A stretch of DNA of 16,556 nt from UBA931 sp036825435 (GTDB lineage Bacteria; Pseudomonadota; Gammaproteobacteria; Burkholderiales; Casimicrobiaceae). The DNA is taken from contig DAISYG010000044.1 of assembly GCA_036825435.1 (NCBI GenBank), forward strand, positions 1 to 16,556. The letters run 5' to 3'. Below, in pieces: positions 8,138-15,331 of this stretch; within the stretch, counting starts at the first letter, position 1; every line of letters starts with the position of its first letter. The position numbers were made by a program, and so were the translations under genes. Below the pieces are notes generated by a model. The model was given only the letters and a program-made list of their open reading frames with translations. It was not told the origin of the DNA and made no database searches.

Positions 8138-8152
8138 ACCTTGTATCAAGGT
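8138..8152. promoter_or_regulatory. Operator-like palindrome at the transporter transcription start
   Basis: The plus strand reads ACCTTG-TAT-CAAGGT, a perfect 6-bp dyad with a 3-bp centre. It starts about 7 bases downstream of the predicted -10 box of the transporter promoter, so it covers the first transcribed bases. That is a classic position for a repressor site. In RNA it could also form a small hairpin, although a 3-nt loop is tight. Confidence 0.4.
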
Positions 8153-8158
8153 CGGACG

Positions 8159-8185
8159 AGTATAACGAAAAAAATGATTTGGCAA
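8159..8185 (-). promoter_or_regulatory. Candidate sigma-70 promoter of the transporter gene
   Basis: On the minus strand TTGCCA (8180-8185) is followed after 15 bp by TATACT (8159-8164). Both hexamers are close to consensus, but the spacer is shorter than the preferred 17 bp. The predicted start near 8152 leaves a leader of about 85 nt that contains the ACCTTG dyad and a small CACGC/GCGTG stem (8110-8123). Confidence 0.45.
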
Positions 8186-8229
8186 CGTTTAACCACGCTT
8201 CAAAAATAGTTTTATTTTGACGGTGATAT

Positions 8230-8259
8230 TCATGATTCATCTGGTCAGGCGAATCATGA
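8230..8259. repeat. Perfect 9-bp inverted repeat upstream of the transporter promoter
   Basis: TCATGATTC (8230-8238) and GAATCATGA (8251-8259) are exact reverse complements separated by 12 bp, giving about two helical turns between half-site centres. There is no T tract on either side, so it is not an intrinsic terminator. It lies about 45 bp upstream of the -35 box of the transporter promoter, which suits an activator or distal regulator site. Confidence 0.5.
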
Positions 8260-8417
8260 GGTATTCCAGTAGAAAAAATATTGTTATTTTTGATCGAGGT
8301 TTATGGTTTTTTGAGAGTGAAAAAGCGCGACAAGGCCATATGAAAGGGCGGTTTATCGACAGTTCCGAATATTAGCTTTACAGCGGCACAAGGTAGTTTG
8401 GCGAGAGGGACTATTTG
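8260..8417. other. Non-coding stretch between transporter promoter and smc 3' repeat
   Basis: No gene is recognised here. An open frame of 77 codons on the minus strand (8301-8534) starts inside smc and shows no family features. The stretch next to the smc hairpin contains CCCTCTCGCC on the minus strand, a possible truncated beginning of the second repeat seen after nrdA. The smc transcript must end somewhere in this region, but no stem with a T tract was found. Confidence 0.3.
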
Positions 8418-8475
8418 GTCGCGCTTTGCGCGACGAAACTTTACTGATTCCTGATACCTGACCGCTGATGCCTGA
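8418..8475 (-). repeat. Composite ATCAGG direct repeat plus GCGC hairpin, copy 1 (after smc)
   Basis: Read on the minus strand immediately after the smc stop codon, units of the form TCAGGNATCAG occur in tandem (TCAGGCATCAG, then TCAGGTATCAGGAATCAG). They are followed after nine bases by a perfect hairpin GTCGCGC-AAA-GCGCGAC at 8418-8434. The same arrangement occurs after nrdA at 15224-15282 with about three quarters identity. There is no T tract, so it is more likely a dispersed repeat or mRNA 3' stabiliser than a true intrinsic terminator. Confidence 0.75.
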
Positions 8476-11400
8476 TCACGTGGTTGCCATTTCAATCGCT
8501 TCGGCAATATCAACCGAAACCGTGCGCGACACACCGGGCTCTGCCATCGTGATCCCCAATAATTGCGTCGCCATTTCCATCGTGATTTTGTTATGGGTGA
8601 TGAACAGGAACTGCGTTTTCTCGCTCATTTCACGAACGAGATTGCAGAAGCGCACGGTGTTGGAGTCGTCGAGTGGCGCATCGACCTCGTCGAGCAAACA
8701 GAACGGTGCGGGGTTGATTTGGAACAGCGCAAAGACCAACGCGGTTGCCGTCAATGCTTTTTCGCCACCAGAAAGCAGATGGATGGACGTATTGCGTTTG
8801 CCGGGTGGTTGCGCAAAAACCTGAACGCCGGAATCGAGAATTTCTTCCCCGGTAAGCACGAGTTTGGCCTGTCCGCCGCCAAACAGTGATGGGAATAAAC
8901 GAGAGAAGTTTTCGTTGACGATATCGAAAGTGTTTTTCAAAAGTTCGCGCGATTCGCGATCGATCTGGCGAATGGCGTTTTCCAGTGTTTCCATCGCTTC
9001 AGTCAGATCGTTCGCCTGTTGGTCAAGGTATGTTTTACGTTCTTCGGCGGCAGAAAGCTCTTCGAGCGCCGCCATATTGACGGCACCCAACGCGGCAATG
9101 GCTTTTTGCAGGCGATCGATTTCGTTGGGCAACGAGGCGCGTCCCCATGCCTTGAGCGCTTCGGGAAGTGCTTCCAGATCTGCTTCTGCTTCCGTGAGTT
9201 GTTCGCTGAATTGCTGCGCTTGCAGTTCGGATGCTTGAACTTTCAAGCGCATGTCTTCGATACGTTGGCGCGCGGGTTCAATGTTTTGTTCTGCGCTCAT
9301 GCGAGCTTCTTCTTTGACGCGTAATTCTTGCGTCAAGCGCTCAAGGCTTTCGCGCGCTTCGGTTAATACTTTTTCGGCATCGCTGCGCAAGGTCAATTGC
9401 TGTTGCAGCAGCGTTTCAATTTCTGCAAAATCGACGGTCTGCTTTTCGCTGGCGAGTTGTTCGAGTAATGTTTGTTGCTGTGTTTTCTGGGCGAGGTTGC
9501 TTTCTCGGCGCCGCACCAACTCCTGCAGACGATCTTGTAGGCTGCGTTCGGCAAAACGTGTTTCTTGTACGCGTCGTTCCGCTTGATGCAATTGTTCGCG
9601 TCCTCGCGTTAATGCGACTTCTGCTTCGTTGCGTGTGTGTCGCAATGATTCACGCTGCGCCATTTCATCGTGCAATTTTGCTTGCGCATCGGCAATGGTT
9701 TTTGCCAATATTTCACTCTGTTCGATTTCCTGCGCTTCTTGTTGCTTCAGTTCTTCGCAATCGTGCGTTAATTGTTGACGGCGGGCGTCCTGCGCTTCAG
9801 CTTCTTTGCGTAATTGCGCAAGCTCCAATTCCAGATTGTGGCAACGCTTTTGTTGTGACGCGATGGCTTGTTGTTGATCGCGAATTTGTTGTTGCGCCGA
9901 ATGCAACGCTTCTTCGGCAGCATCAAGGGTTAAACGTGCTTCACTGGCAACTGCTTCTGCCTGGGCGATGTGTTCATCAAGCTCGGACAATTCACGCTGC
10001 CGAGAAAGAACGCCATGCAATTCAGCATCAGCCGCAAAGAAGGTGACGCTTTGCGCGCTGAACAGATGTCCCTCGCGAGTAATCAGGAACGTTCCCGGAG
10101 CGAGATCGTGGCGTTTGTTCAGTGCTTCGTCGCTGTTGTCACAACAATGAACGCCGTAGAGAAGATCGGCGAGCAACGGCGCGATGTGTGAGTCTTTGAA
10201 GCGCAACTTATGATAAAGCGCGCTGGGTGGTGGCGATGCCACTGCAGCCGGGTTTTCGCGGCGCGGAGTGAAAATCGTGAGTGGTGGAAGCGATGCCGCA
10301 TCCTGCCGCAACCATTCGGAAACGCGATGCCAGTCGTCGTACTCCAACGCATTCAAGCGATCACGCAGCACCGCTTCGAGTGCGTCTTCCCAGCCGGGCT
10401 CAATATCCAGCTTTTGCCACAAGCGCGCAGCCTCTGTTAATTGATGTTCATTCAGCCAGCTTTGTACGTCTTGCCGTTCGGTTTTTGCCTGTAGCGAAGC
10501 AAGCGCCTGATGTTGCGCCGTTTGCGTATTCAATATTTGGTTTGCTTGCTGCCAATGTTCATACGCTTCCTGCTGTTGCGTATGCAAGGCCTCAATGTTT
10601 TCCTGCGTTTGCGCTAACGTCTGTGTTTGTTGGGTCAGTGCTTCTGTTTCCTGCGCGAGCTGTTCTTCGACATCGGAAACCTGAACCGCGCCGGCGCCAT
10701 TCATTTCGGCGAGCTCATTTTCGAGACGTTCACGGTGCTGGCGGAAACGCTCGATTGCGCGGGTGTTATTTTCGCGCTGTGTTTCCGCAACACGGACGTT
10801 TTGTTCCAGTTGTGCCAACGCCTGCTGCATCGCCAATAAAGATTGCGTTGCTTCTTTCAGGGCTTTTTCGAAAGCAGGAATTTCCTGTTGCGCAGACTGT
10901 TCTTCGTTTTGTGCGGCAAGGTATGCTGCATTGGCTTCTTCCCGTTCACGGTTCAGCGTTTGTTCTTCTTCGCCGATATTGGCGACTTGTCGTGTGAGCT
11001 CGGCGATGAGAGTATTGATTTGTTCACTTTGTTGCGCCAAGCGGGTTTCATTGGACTGCGCGAATTTCAATTGTTGCTCAAGCCGCGATACTTCGGTGCT
11101 GACTGCGTAAAACGCGCCTTGTTGATCGTGCAGCGCATCATTGGCGGCGTAGTGTTTTTCCCGCAGCGCTTCGATTTCCGTTTCAATCGCGCGCACATCG
11201 GCTTGAATCGATTCCAATGAAGCAGCCAATTTGGTTGTTTCTGCCTGATGGCGATCTTGCGCACGCAGTGCGTCTTGCTGACGCGAAAACCAGTGCAAAT
11301 GCTGTGCTTGTTTGAACTGCGCTTCAAAACCGCGATACTGACTGGCGACCTGTGCCTGCGATTCGAGGTGCGCGAGTTGATTGCCCAACTCGTGGCGAAT

Positions 11401-11988
11401 ATCTTCGATACGCGCCAGATTGTCGCGTGTGTCGGCAAGACGGTTTTCTGTTTCTCTGCGTCGTTCTTTGTATTTGGAAACACCCGCTGCTTCTTCGAGA
11501 AATACGCGCAACTCTTCCGGTTTGGCTTCGATCACGCGTGAGATCATGCCTTGTTCGATGATCGCGTATGCGCGCGGTCCCAAACCGGTGCCGAGAAAAA
11601 GATCATAAATATCGCGACGACGTACCGGAATATTATTGATGTAATAAGTGCTGTCGCCGTCGCGGGTTAATACGCGTTTGATCGAAAGCTCAGTGTATTG
11701 TCCCCATTGTCCGCCGATGCGTCCGGCACTATTGTCAAAGTGCAATTCGACCGATGCACGTGCCACCGGTTTGCGTTCACCTGCGCCATTGAAAATCACG
11801 TCTTGCATGGATTCGCCGCGCAAAGCAGAAGCTTTTGATTCACCCAATACCCAGCGCACCGCGTCAATCACGTTGGATTTTCCACACCCATTGGGGCCGA
11901 CGATACCGACCAATTGACCGGGGGTAGAGACGATGGTGGGGTCGACAAAGGTTTTGAAACCGGCAAGTTTGATGTGGGTGAGACGCAA
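8476..11988 (-). CDS. smc: Chromosome partition protein SMC
   Basis: SMC is the core ATPase of the condensin-like SMC-ScpAB complex that compacts and segregates the chromosome. The 1170-residue product is full length. The N-terminal head opens with MRLTHIKLAGFKTFVDP and has Walker A GPNGCGKSN at 31-39. Two long Gln/Glu/Ala-rich coiled-coil arms (about 170-500 and 665-1010) flank the hinge (about 510-660), which includes a WEDALEAVLRDRLNALEYDD block. The C-terminal head has the signature LSGGEKALTA at 1072-1081 and Walker B FCLLDEVDAPLDDSN from about 1096. The start codon is TTG, supported by a GAGGTAG ribosome binding site and by exact family alignment at residue 1; there is no better ATG. 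scpA and scpB are not nearby. The gene is divergent from nrdA, shares its control region, and ends directly in the composite repeat. Confidence 0.97.
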   Translation of the reverse strand: MRLTHIKLAGFKTFVDPTIVSTPGQLVGIVGPNGCGKSNVIDAVRWVLGESKASALRGESMQDVIFNGAGERKPVARASVELHFDNSAGRIGGQWGQYTELSIKRVLTRDGDSTYYINNIPVRRRDIYDLFLGTGLGPRAYAIIEQGMISRVIEAKPEELRVFLEEAAGVSKYKERRRETENRLADTRDNLARIEDIRHELGNQLAHLESQAQVASQYRGFEAQFKQAQHLHWFSRQQDALRAQDRHQAETTKLAASLESIQADVRAIETEIEALREKHYAANDALHDQQGAFYAVSTEVSRLEQQLKFAQSNETRLAQQSEQINTLIAELTRQVANIGEEEQTLNREREEANAAYLAAQNEEQSAQQEIPAFEKALKEATQSLLAMQQALAQLEQNVRVAETQRENNTRAIERFRQHRERLENELAEMNGAGAVQVSDVEEQLAQETEALTQQTQTLAQTQENIEALHTQQQEAYEHWQQANQILNTQTAQHQALASLQAKTERQDVQSWLNEHQLTEAARLWQKLDIEPGWEDALEAVLRDRLNALEYDDWHRVSEWLRQDAASLPPLTIFTPRRENPAAVASPPPSALYHKLRFKDSHIAPLLADLLYGVHCCDNSDEALNKRHDLAPGTFLITREGHLFSAQSVTFFAADAELHGVLSRQRELSELDEHIAQAEAVASEARLTLDAAEEALHSAQQQIRDQQQAIASQQKRCHNLELELAQLRKEAEAQDARRQQLTHDCEELKQQEAQEIEQSEILAKTIADAQAKLHDEMAQRESLRHTRNEAEVALTRGREQLHQAERRVQETRFAERSLQDRLQELVRRRESNLAQKTQQQTLLEQLASEKQTVDFAEIETLLQQQLTLRSDAEKVLTEARESLERLTQELRVKEEARMSAEQNIEPARQRIEDMRLKVQASELQAQQFSEQLTEAEADLEALPEALKAWGRASLPNEIDRLQKAIAALGAVNMAALEELSAAEERKTYLDQQANDLTEAMETLENAIRQIDRESRELLKNTFDIVNENFSRLFPSLFGGGQAKLVLTGEEILDSGVQVFAQPPGKRNTSIHLLSGGEKALTATALVFALFQINPAPFCLLDEVDAPLDDSNTVRFCNLVREMSEKTQFLFITHNKITMEMATQLLGITMAEPGVSRTVSVDIAEAIEMATT

Positions 11989-12045
11989 AATACTACCTCG
12001 TATGCTTGATCAAAATAGACCGCGTTGGCGGCGAGAAAAGCGGTA

Positions 12046-12051
12046 ATTATA
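12046..12051 (-). promoter_or_regulatory. smc: Candidate -10 box of the smc promoter
   Basis: The minus strand carries a perfect TATAAT hexamer at this place. The predicted start near 12039 would give a leader of about 50 nt before the TTG start of smc. No good -35 hexamer is found 16-18 bp upstream, so an activator may be needed or the box may be a chance match. Confidence 0.35.
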
Positions 12052-12118
12052 GCCGGAACCGACCTGAGGCTTTGCCTTGGTTTGTTCAGTCGCTAGACGA
12101 CAAACGGGTGGTGATGGT

Positions 12119-12150
12119 TGTGCAAAAGCTGTGGATAAAGATGTGGAAAA
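12119..12150 (-). promoter_or_regulatory. Array of three tandem DnaA boxes in the smc/nrdA control region
   Basis: Three 9-mers fit the DnaA-box consensus TTWTNCACA on the minus strand: TTATCCACA, the strong consensus box, at 12130-12138; TTTTGCACA at 12119-12127; and TTTTCCACA at 12142-12150. All point the same way with starts 11 and 12 bp apart, so they lie on roughly the same helix face. E. coli nrdAB is known to be controlled by DnaA through boxes upstream of its promoter. Here the array lies about 200-235 bp upstream of the nrdA ATG and about 70-100 bp upstream of the candidate smc -10. The bases are seen directly; binding is inferred. Confidence 0.65.
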
Positions 12151-12223
12151 TGGCGCTATCTTCATGTTTTTTGCGAGATATGAAAGCTTTATCCGTTATT
12201 AAATCCATTTTAGGCGGATGGCT

Positions 12224-12252
12224 TTGAAAATACAATATGTTGATCTGATCAT
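12224..12252 (+). promoter_or_regulatory. nrdA: Candidate nrdA promoter
   Basis: TTGAAA (12224-12229) and GATCAT (12247-12252) are separated by 17 bp. The -35 is good, and the -10 matches consensus at four of six positions. Transcription would begin near 12259, giving a leader of about 95 nt that includes the terminator-like hairpin. Another possible -10, TATATT at 12275-12280, lacks a partner -35. Confidence 0.3.
12230..12245. promoter_or_regulatory. Weak candidate NrdR box between -35 and -10 of nrdA
   Basis: The 16-mer centred on ACAATATGTTG matches the NrdR consensus (recalled as ACACWATATATWGTGT) at about 11 positions. It falls in the spacer of the candidate nrdA promoter, where a repressor would be effective. 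NrdR sites normally come in pairs; the only possible partner, near TGTATATTTGTG at 12273-12284, needs a one-base insertion to align. Confidence 0.2.
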
Positions 12253-12314
12253 GTGATTTATCCTAAATGTGGTGTATATTTGTGCATCGCTTCAACCAAT
12301 TTGCAGAACATCTT

Positions 12315-12334
12315 GCCGGAAATCCGGCTTTTTT
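12315..12334 (+). terminator. Terminator-like hairpin in the nrdA leader (possible attenuator)
   Basis: GCCGG (12315-12319) pairs with CCGGC (12324-12328) across an AAAT loop, and six T follow at 12329-12334. The structure ends eight bases before the GAGGA ribosome binding site and 18 bases before the nrdA ATG. No plus-strand gene lies upstream, because smc is divergent, so it is not an ordinary gene-end terminator. It would act on the nrdAB transcript itself. Confidence 0.55.
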
Positions 12335-12352
12335 ATTGCTACGAGGATATTT

Positions 12353-15223
12353 ATGTCGGAAGTTTCAGCCTCATTGGGAATCGCGCGGGAGTTGAACCCA
12401 AGCGCGTTTGCCGGAGAAAAAACAAATACAACGCAAGGCGCTCCTTATTCAAACTACAAAGTGATCCGCCGTAATGGTTCGGTGGTGGGATTTGAACCGG
12501 GCAAGATTACGGTGGCGATGACCAAGGCTTTTCTTGCCGTGCGGGGATCTCAGACGGCGACCAGTTCGGCGATGCGTGAGCAGGTTGAACAACTGACGAC
12601 GAACGTCATTAATGCGCTGATGCGACGCAGGCCGGATGGTGGCTCCATCCCGATTGAAGATATCCAGGATCAGGTTGAACTGGCGCTGATGCGCAGTGGC
12701 GAGCATGAGGTGGCACGCGCCTATGTGTTGTACCGCGAGCGTCGCGCGCAGGAACGCAGTGAACAGGCGAAGCAACAGGCAGTAGAAAAAGGAACGCCCG
12801 TGTTGCATGTGGTTGATGCGCAGGGTAATACGCATCCATTGGATCAGATGCGTCTGGCACATCTGGTACGTAGCTCGTGTGCGGGTCTGGATGATGTGGC
12901 GCCAGAAAAAATTCTACAGGCAACACTCAAGGATTTGTATGACGGCGTGCCGATGGCGGAAGTGCGCAAAGCCGTGGTGCTTGCCGGACGTACATTGATC
13001 GAGAAAGATCCCTTGTATTCGTACGTGACCGCGCGGTTGCTGCTGGATTCGCTGCGTTTCGAGGCGCTGGGCTTCGAGGCCACGCATGAAGATATGGCAG
13101 CGCAGTACGCCGAGTATTTTCCCGAATGCATTGAGCACGGCATCAGGATTGGCCTGTTGAATCCCGCAATGGCGGATTTTGATTTGAACCGTTTGGGTGT
13201 AGCGCTCAAACCGGATCGTGATTTGCAATTCGGCTATCTTGGCCTGCAAACTTTGTACGACCGATATTTTCTCAATGACCAATACGATGGCGGGCGTCGT
13301 TTTGAACTGCCGCAATGTTTTTTCATGCGCGTGGCGATGGGGCTGGCGTTGCAGGAGGATGATCGTGAGGCGCGCGCCATCGAGTTCTATAACCTGCTGT
13401 CGTCGTTTGATTTCATGAGTTCGACACCGACGCTGTTCAATTCCGGCACAGTGCGTTCGCAGTTGTCTTCCTGTTATCTGACGACGGTGTCTGACGATCT
13501 GGACGGCATTTACGAGGCGATCAAGGAAAATGCGTTGTTGTCGAAATTTGCGGGTGGGCTTGGCAACGACTGGAGCAACGTGCGCGCGATGGGCTCGCAC
13601 ATCAAAGGTACCAACGGAAAATCGCAGGGCGTGGTGCCGTTTCTGAAAGTGGTGAACGACACCGCCGTCGCCGTGAATCAGGGCGGCAAACGCAAAGGTG
13701 CCGTGTGTTGTTATCTGGAGAGTTGGCACCTCGATATTGAAGAGTTTCTCGAACTGCGTAAAAATACCGGCGATGATCGCCGTCGTACCCACGACATGAA
13801 CACCGCGAACTGGATTCCGGATTTGTTCATGAAACGGGTGATGGAAAATGGTGAATGGACACTGTTTTCGCCATCGGATGTGCCCGATTTACACGACCTT
13901 TGGGGGCAGGCTTTCGAGCAGGCCTATATCGCCTATGAAGCAAAAGCTGCACGCGGTGAAATCAAACTGTTCAAGCGGATATCTGCGGTGGTATTGTGGC
14001 GCAAGATGTTGTCGATGCTTTTTGAAACCGGGCATCCGTGGATGACGTTCAAAGACGCCTGCAACGCGCGCTCACCGCAGCAGCATGTGGGCGTGGTGCA
14101 CAGTTCCAATCTGTGTACGGAAATCACGCTGAACACCAGTGTCGACGAAATCGGGGTGTGCAATCTCGGTTCGATCAACCTAGTCGCGCACCTGCGCGAG
14201 GACAACGGGCAGTGGGTACTGGACAAGGCAAAACTGCACCGTACCGTGACCACGGCGATGCGCATGCTTGATAACGTGATCGACATCAACTATTACGCCG
14301 TCGAGAAAGCAAAAAATGCCAATTTGAAACACCGCCCGGTAGGACTTGGTTTGATGGGTTTTCAGGACTGTCTGCACAGAATGCGGGTTTCGTACGCTTC
14401 TGATGAAGCCGTACGCTTTGCCGATCAGTCGATGGAAGCCATTTGTTATTACGCCTATTGGGCATCCAGTGATCTTGCCAGGGAGCGCGGTGTCTATTCG
14501 AGCTATCAGGGTAGTTTGTGGTCGCAGGGCATTCTCCCGAAAGATTCACTGAAACTGCTGCGCGATGCACGCGGCGGTTATCTGGAAACGGACGATTCAT
14601 CGACGATGGATTGGGATGCGTTGCGCGACAAGATCAGGCAGGACGGTATGCGCAATTCCAATTGCGTTGCCATTGCGCCAACGGCGACCATTTCCAATAT
14701 CATTGGCGTGTCGGCATCGATTGAACCCGATTATCAGAATCTGTACGTCAAATCCAATCTGTCGGGCGAGTTCACGATCGTGAACGAGCAACTCGTCAAG
14801 GATTTGAAACAGTTGAACCTGTGGGACGACGTGATGGCCGCAGACCTCAAATACTTTGATGGCTCGCTGAAAAAAATTGATCGGGTTCCACAATCGTTGA
14901 AGCACCTGTATGCAACGGCATTCGAAGTCGGACCGCAATGGATCGTCGAAGCGGCGGCGCGTCGGCAGAAGTGGATTGACCAGGGGCAGAGCCTCAATAT
15001 TTATATCGCCGGTGCATCCGGGAAGCAACTTGACGATACGTACAAGTTGGCCTGGGTACGCGGTTTGAAAACCACCTACTACCTGCGCGCACTGGCCGCC
15101 AGTGCGGCGGAGAAATCCACCGGACGCGGCGGGGAACTGAATGCAGTTTCCGCAATGGCTCCCCAGGAAGAAATGCCGAAATTTTGCATGATCGACGATC
15201 CGACATGCGAGGCTTGCCAGTAG
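12353..15223 (+). CDS. nrdA: Class Ia ribonucleoside-diphosphate reductase, large subunit NrdA
   Basis: NrdA reduces ribonucleoside diphosphates to deoxy forms together with the radical subunit NrdB. The 956-residue product is longer than E. coli NrdA because it has two ATP-cone regions. The first, about 35-128, has the clear signature VIRRNGSVVGFEPGKI. The second, about 149-240, aligns with the single cone of E. coli. The catalytic barrel contains Cys374 (LSSCYLTT), Asn586-Cys588-Glu590 (NLCTEITLN), Cys603 (CNLGS) and the PTATISNIIGVSASIEP block. The C-terminal redox pair is CEACQ (Cys952, Cys955), which accepts electrons from thioredoxin or glutaredoxin. The frame is open upstream to 12269, but ATG 12353 has a GAGGA ribosome binding site at five bases. 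Upstream lie DnaA boxes and a leader hairpin; 182 bp of repeats separate it from nrdB. Confidence 0.97.
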   Translation: MSEVSASLGIARELNPSAFAGEKTNTTQGAPYSNYKVIRRNGSVVGFEPGKITVAMTKAFLAVRGSQTATSSAMREQVEQLTTNVINALMRRRPDGGSIPIEDIQDQVELALMRSGEHEVARAYVLYRERRAQERSEQAKQQAVEKGTPVLHVVDAQGNTHPLDQMRLAHLVRSSCAGLDDVAPEKILQATLKDLYDGVPMAEVRKAVVLAGRTLIEKDPLYSYVTARLLLDSLRFEALGFEATHEDMAAQYAEYFPECIEHGIRIGLLNPAMADFDLNRLGVALKPDRDLQFGYLGLQTLYDRYFLNDQYDGGRRFELPQCFFMRVAMGLALQEDDREARAIEFYNLLSSFDFMSSTPTLFNSGTVRSQLSSCYLTTVSDDLDGIYEAIKENALLSKFAGGLGNDWSNVRAMGSHIKGTNGKSQGVVPFLKVVNDTAVAVNQGGKRKGAVCCYLESWHLDIEEFLELRKNTGDDRRRTHDMNTANWIPDLFMKRVMENGEWTLFSPSDVPDLHDLWGQAFEQAYIAYEAKAARGEIKLFKRISAVVLWRKMLSMLFETGHPWMTFKDACNARSPQQHVGVVHSSNLCTEITLNTSVDEIGVCNLGSINLVAHLREDNGQWVLDKAKLHRTVTTAMRMLDNVIDINYYAVEKAKNANLKHRPVGLGLMGFQDCLHRMRVSYASDEAVRFADQSMEAICYYAYWASSDLARERGVYSSYQGSLWSQGILPKDSLKLLRDARGGYLETDDSSTMDWDALRDKIRQDGMRNSNCVAIAPTATISNIIGVSASIEPDYQNLYVKSNLSGEFTIVNEQLVKDLKQLNLWDDVMAADLKYFDGSLKKIDRVPQSLKHLYATAFEVGPQWIVEAAARRQKWIDQGQSLNIYIAGASGKQLDDTYKLAWVRGLKTTYYLRALAASAAEKSTGRGGELNAVSAMAPQEEMPKFCMIDDPTCEACQ

Positions 15224-15282
15224 TCAGGGATCAGATGACAGGAATCAGGTGTCAGAAAAAGCTTCATCGCGCTCCGCGCGAT
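15224..15282 (+). repeat. Composite ATCAGG direct repeat plus GCGC hairpin, copy 2 (after nrdA)
   Basis: This begins at the base after the nrdA stop codon with TCAGGGATCAG, then ACAGGAATCAGGTGTCAG, and ends in a perfect hairpin ATCGCGC-TCC-GCGCGAT (15266-15282). It aligns with the element after smc with one single-base indel. The closing pair of the hairpin is A-T here and G-C in the other copy, a compensatory change that supports a conserved structure. Confidence 0.75.
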
Positions 15283-15292
15283 CTGAATAACG

Positions 15293-15331
15293 CCCCTCGC
15301 CCGCTTGCGGGAGAGGGGATGGGGGAGAGGG
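15293..15331 (+). repeat. REP-like GC-rich palindrome between nrdA and nrdB
   Basis: CCCCTCGCCCGC and GCGGGAGAGGGG form an imperfect hairpin: six pairs, one G-A mismatch and five pairs around a TT centre (15293-15318). It is followed by ATGGGGGAGAGGG. This resembles the common dispersed CCCTCTCCCGCAAGCGGG-type repeats of many proteobacterial genomes, from recall. There is no T tract, so it probably does not terminate transcription; it may protect the upstream mRNA from 3' exonucleases. Confidence 0.7.

Noticed and set aside
8301..8534. 77-codon minus-strand frame overlapping the smc end and the repeat
   Set aside because: Part of it is a shifted reading of smc and part is the repeat. Its composition is not protein-like.
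12111..12300. Possible replication origin (DnaA boxes, an AT-rich stretch, two GATC sites)
   Set aside because: No dnaA, dnaN, gidA or parAB neighbours are present, and DnaA control of nrdAB is a simpler explanation for three boxes.
12914..13792. Open frame of 292 codons on the minus strand inside nrdA
   Set aside because: It is antisense to a fully conserved nrdA region, with no recognisable domain and no ribosome binding site of note.
15293..15331. Intrinsic terminator between nrdA and nrdB
   Set aside because: The hairpin is strong but has no T tract on either strand, so a REP-like repeat is the better call.
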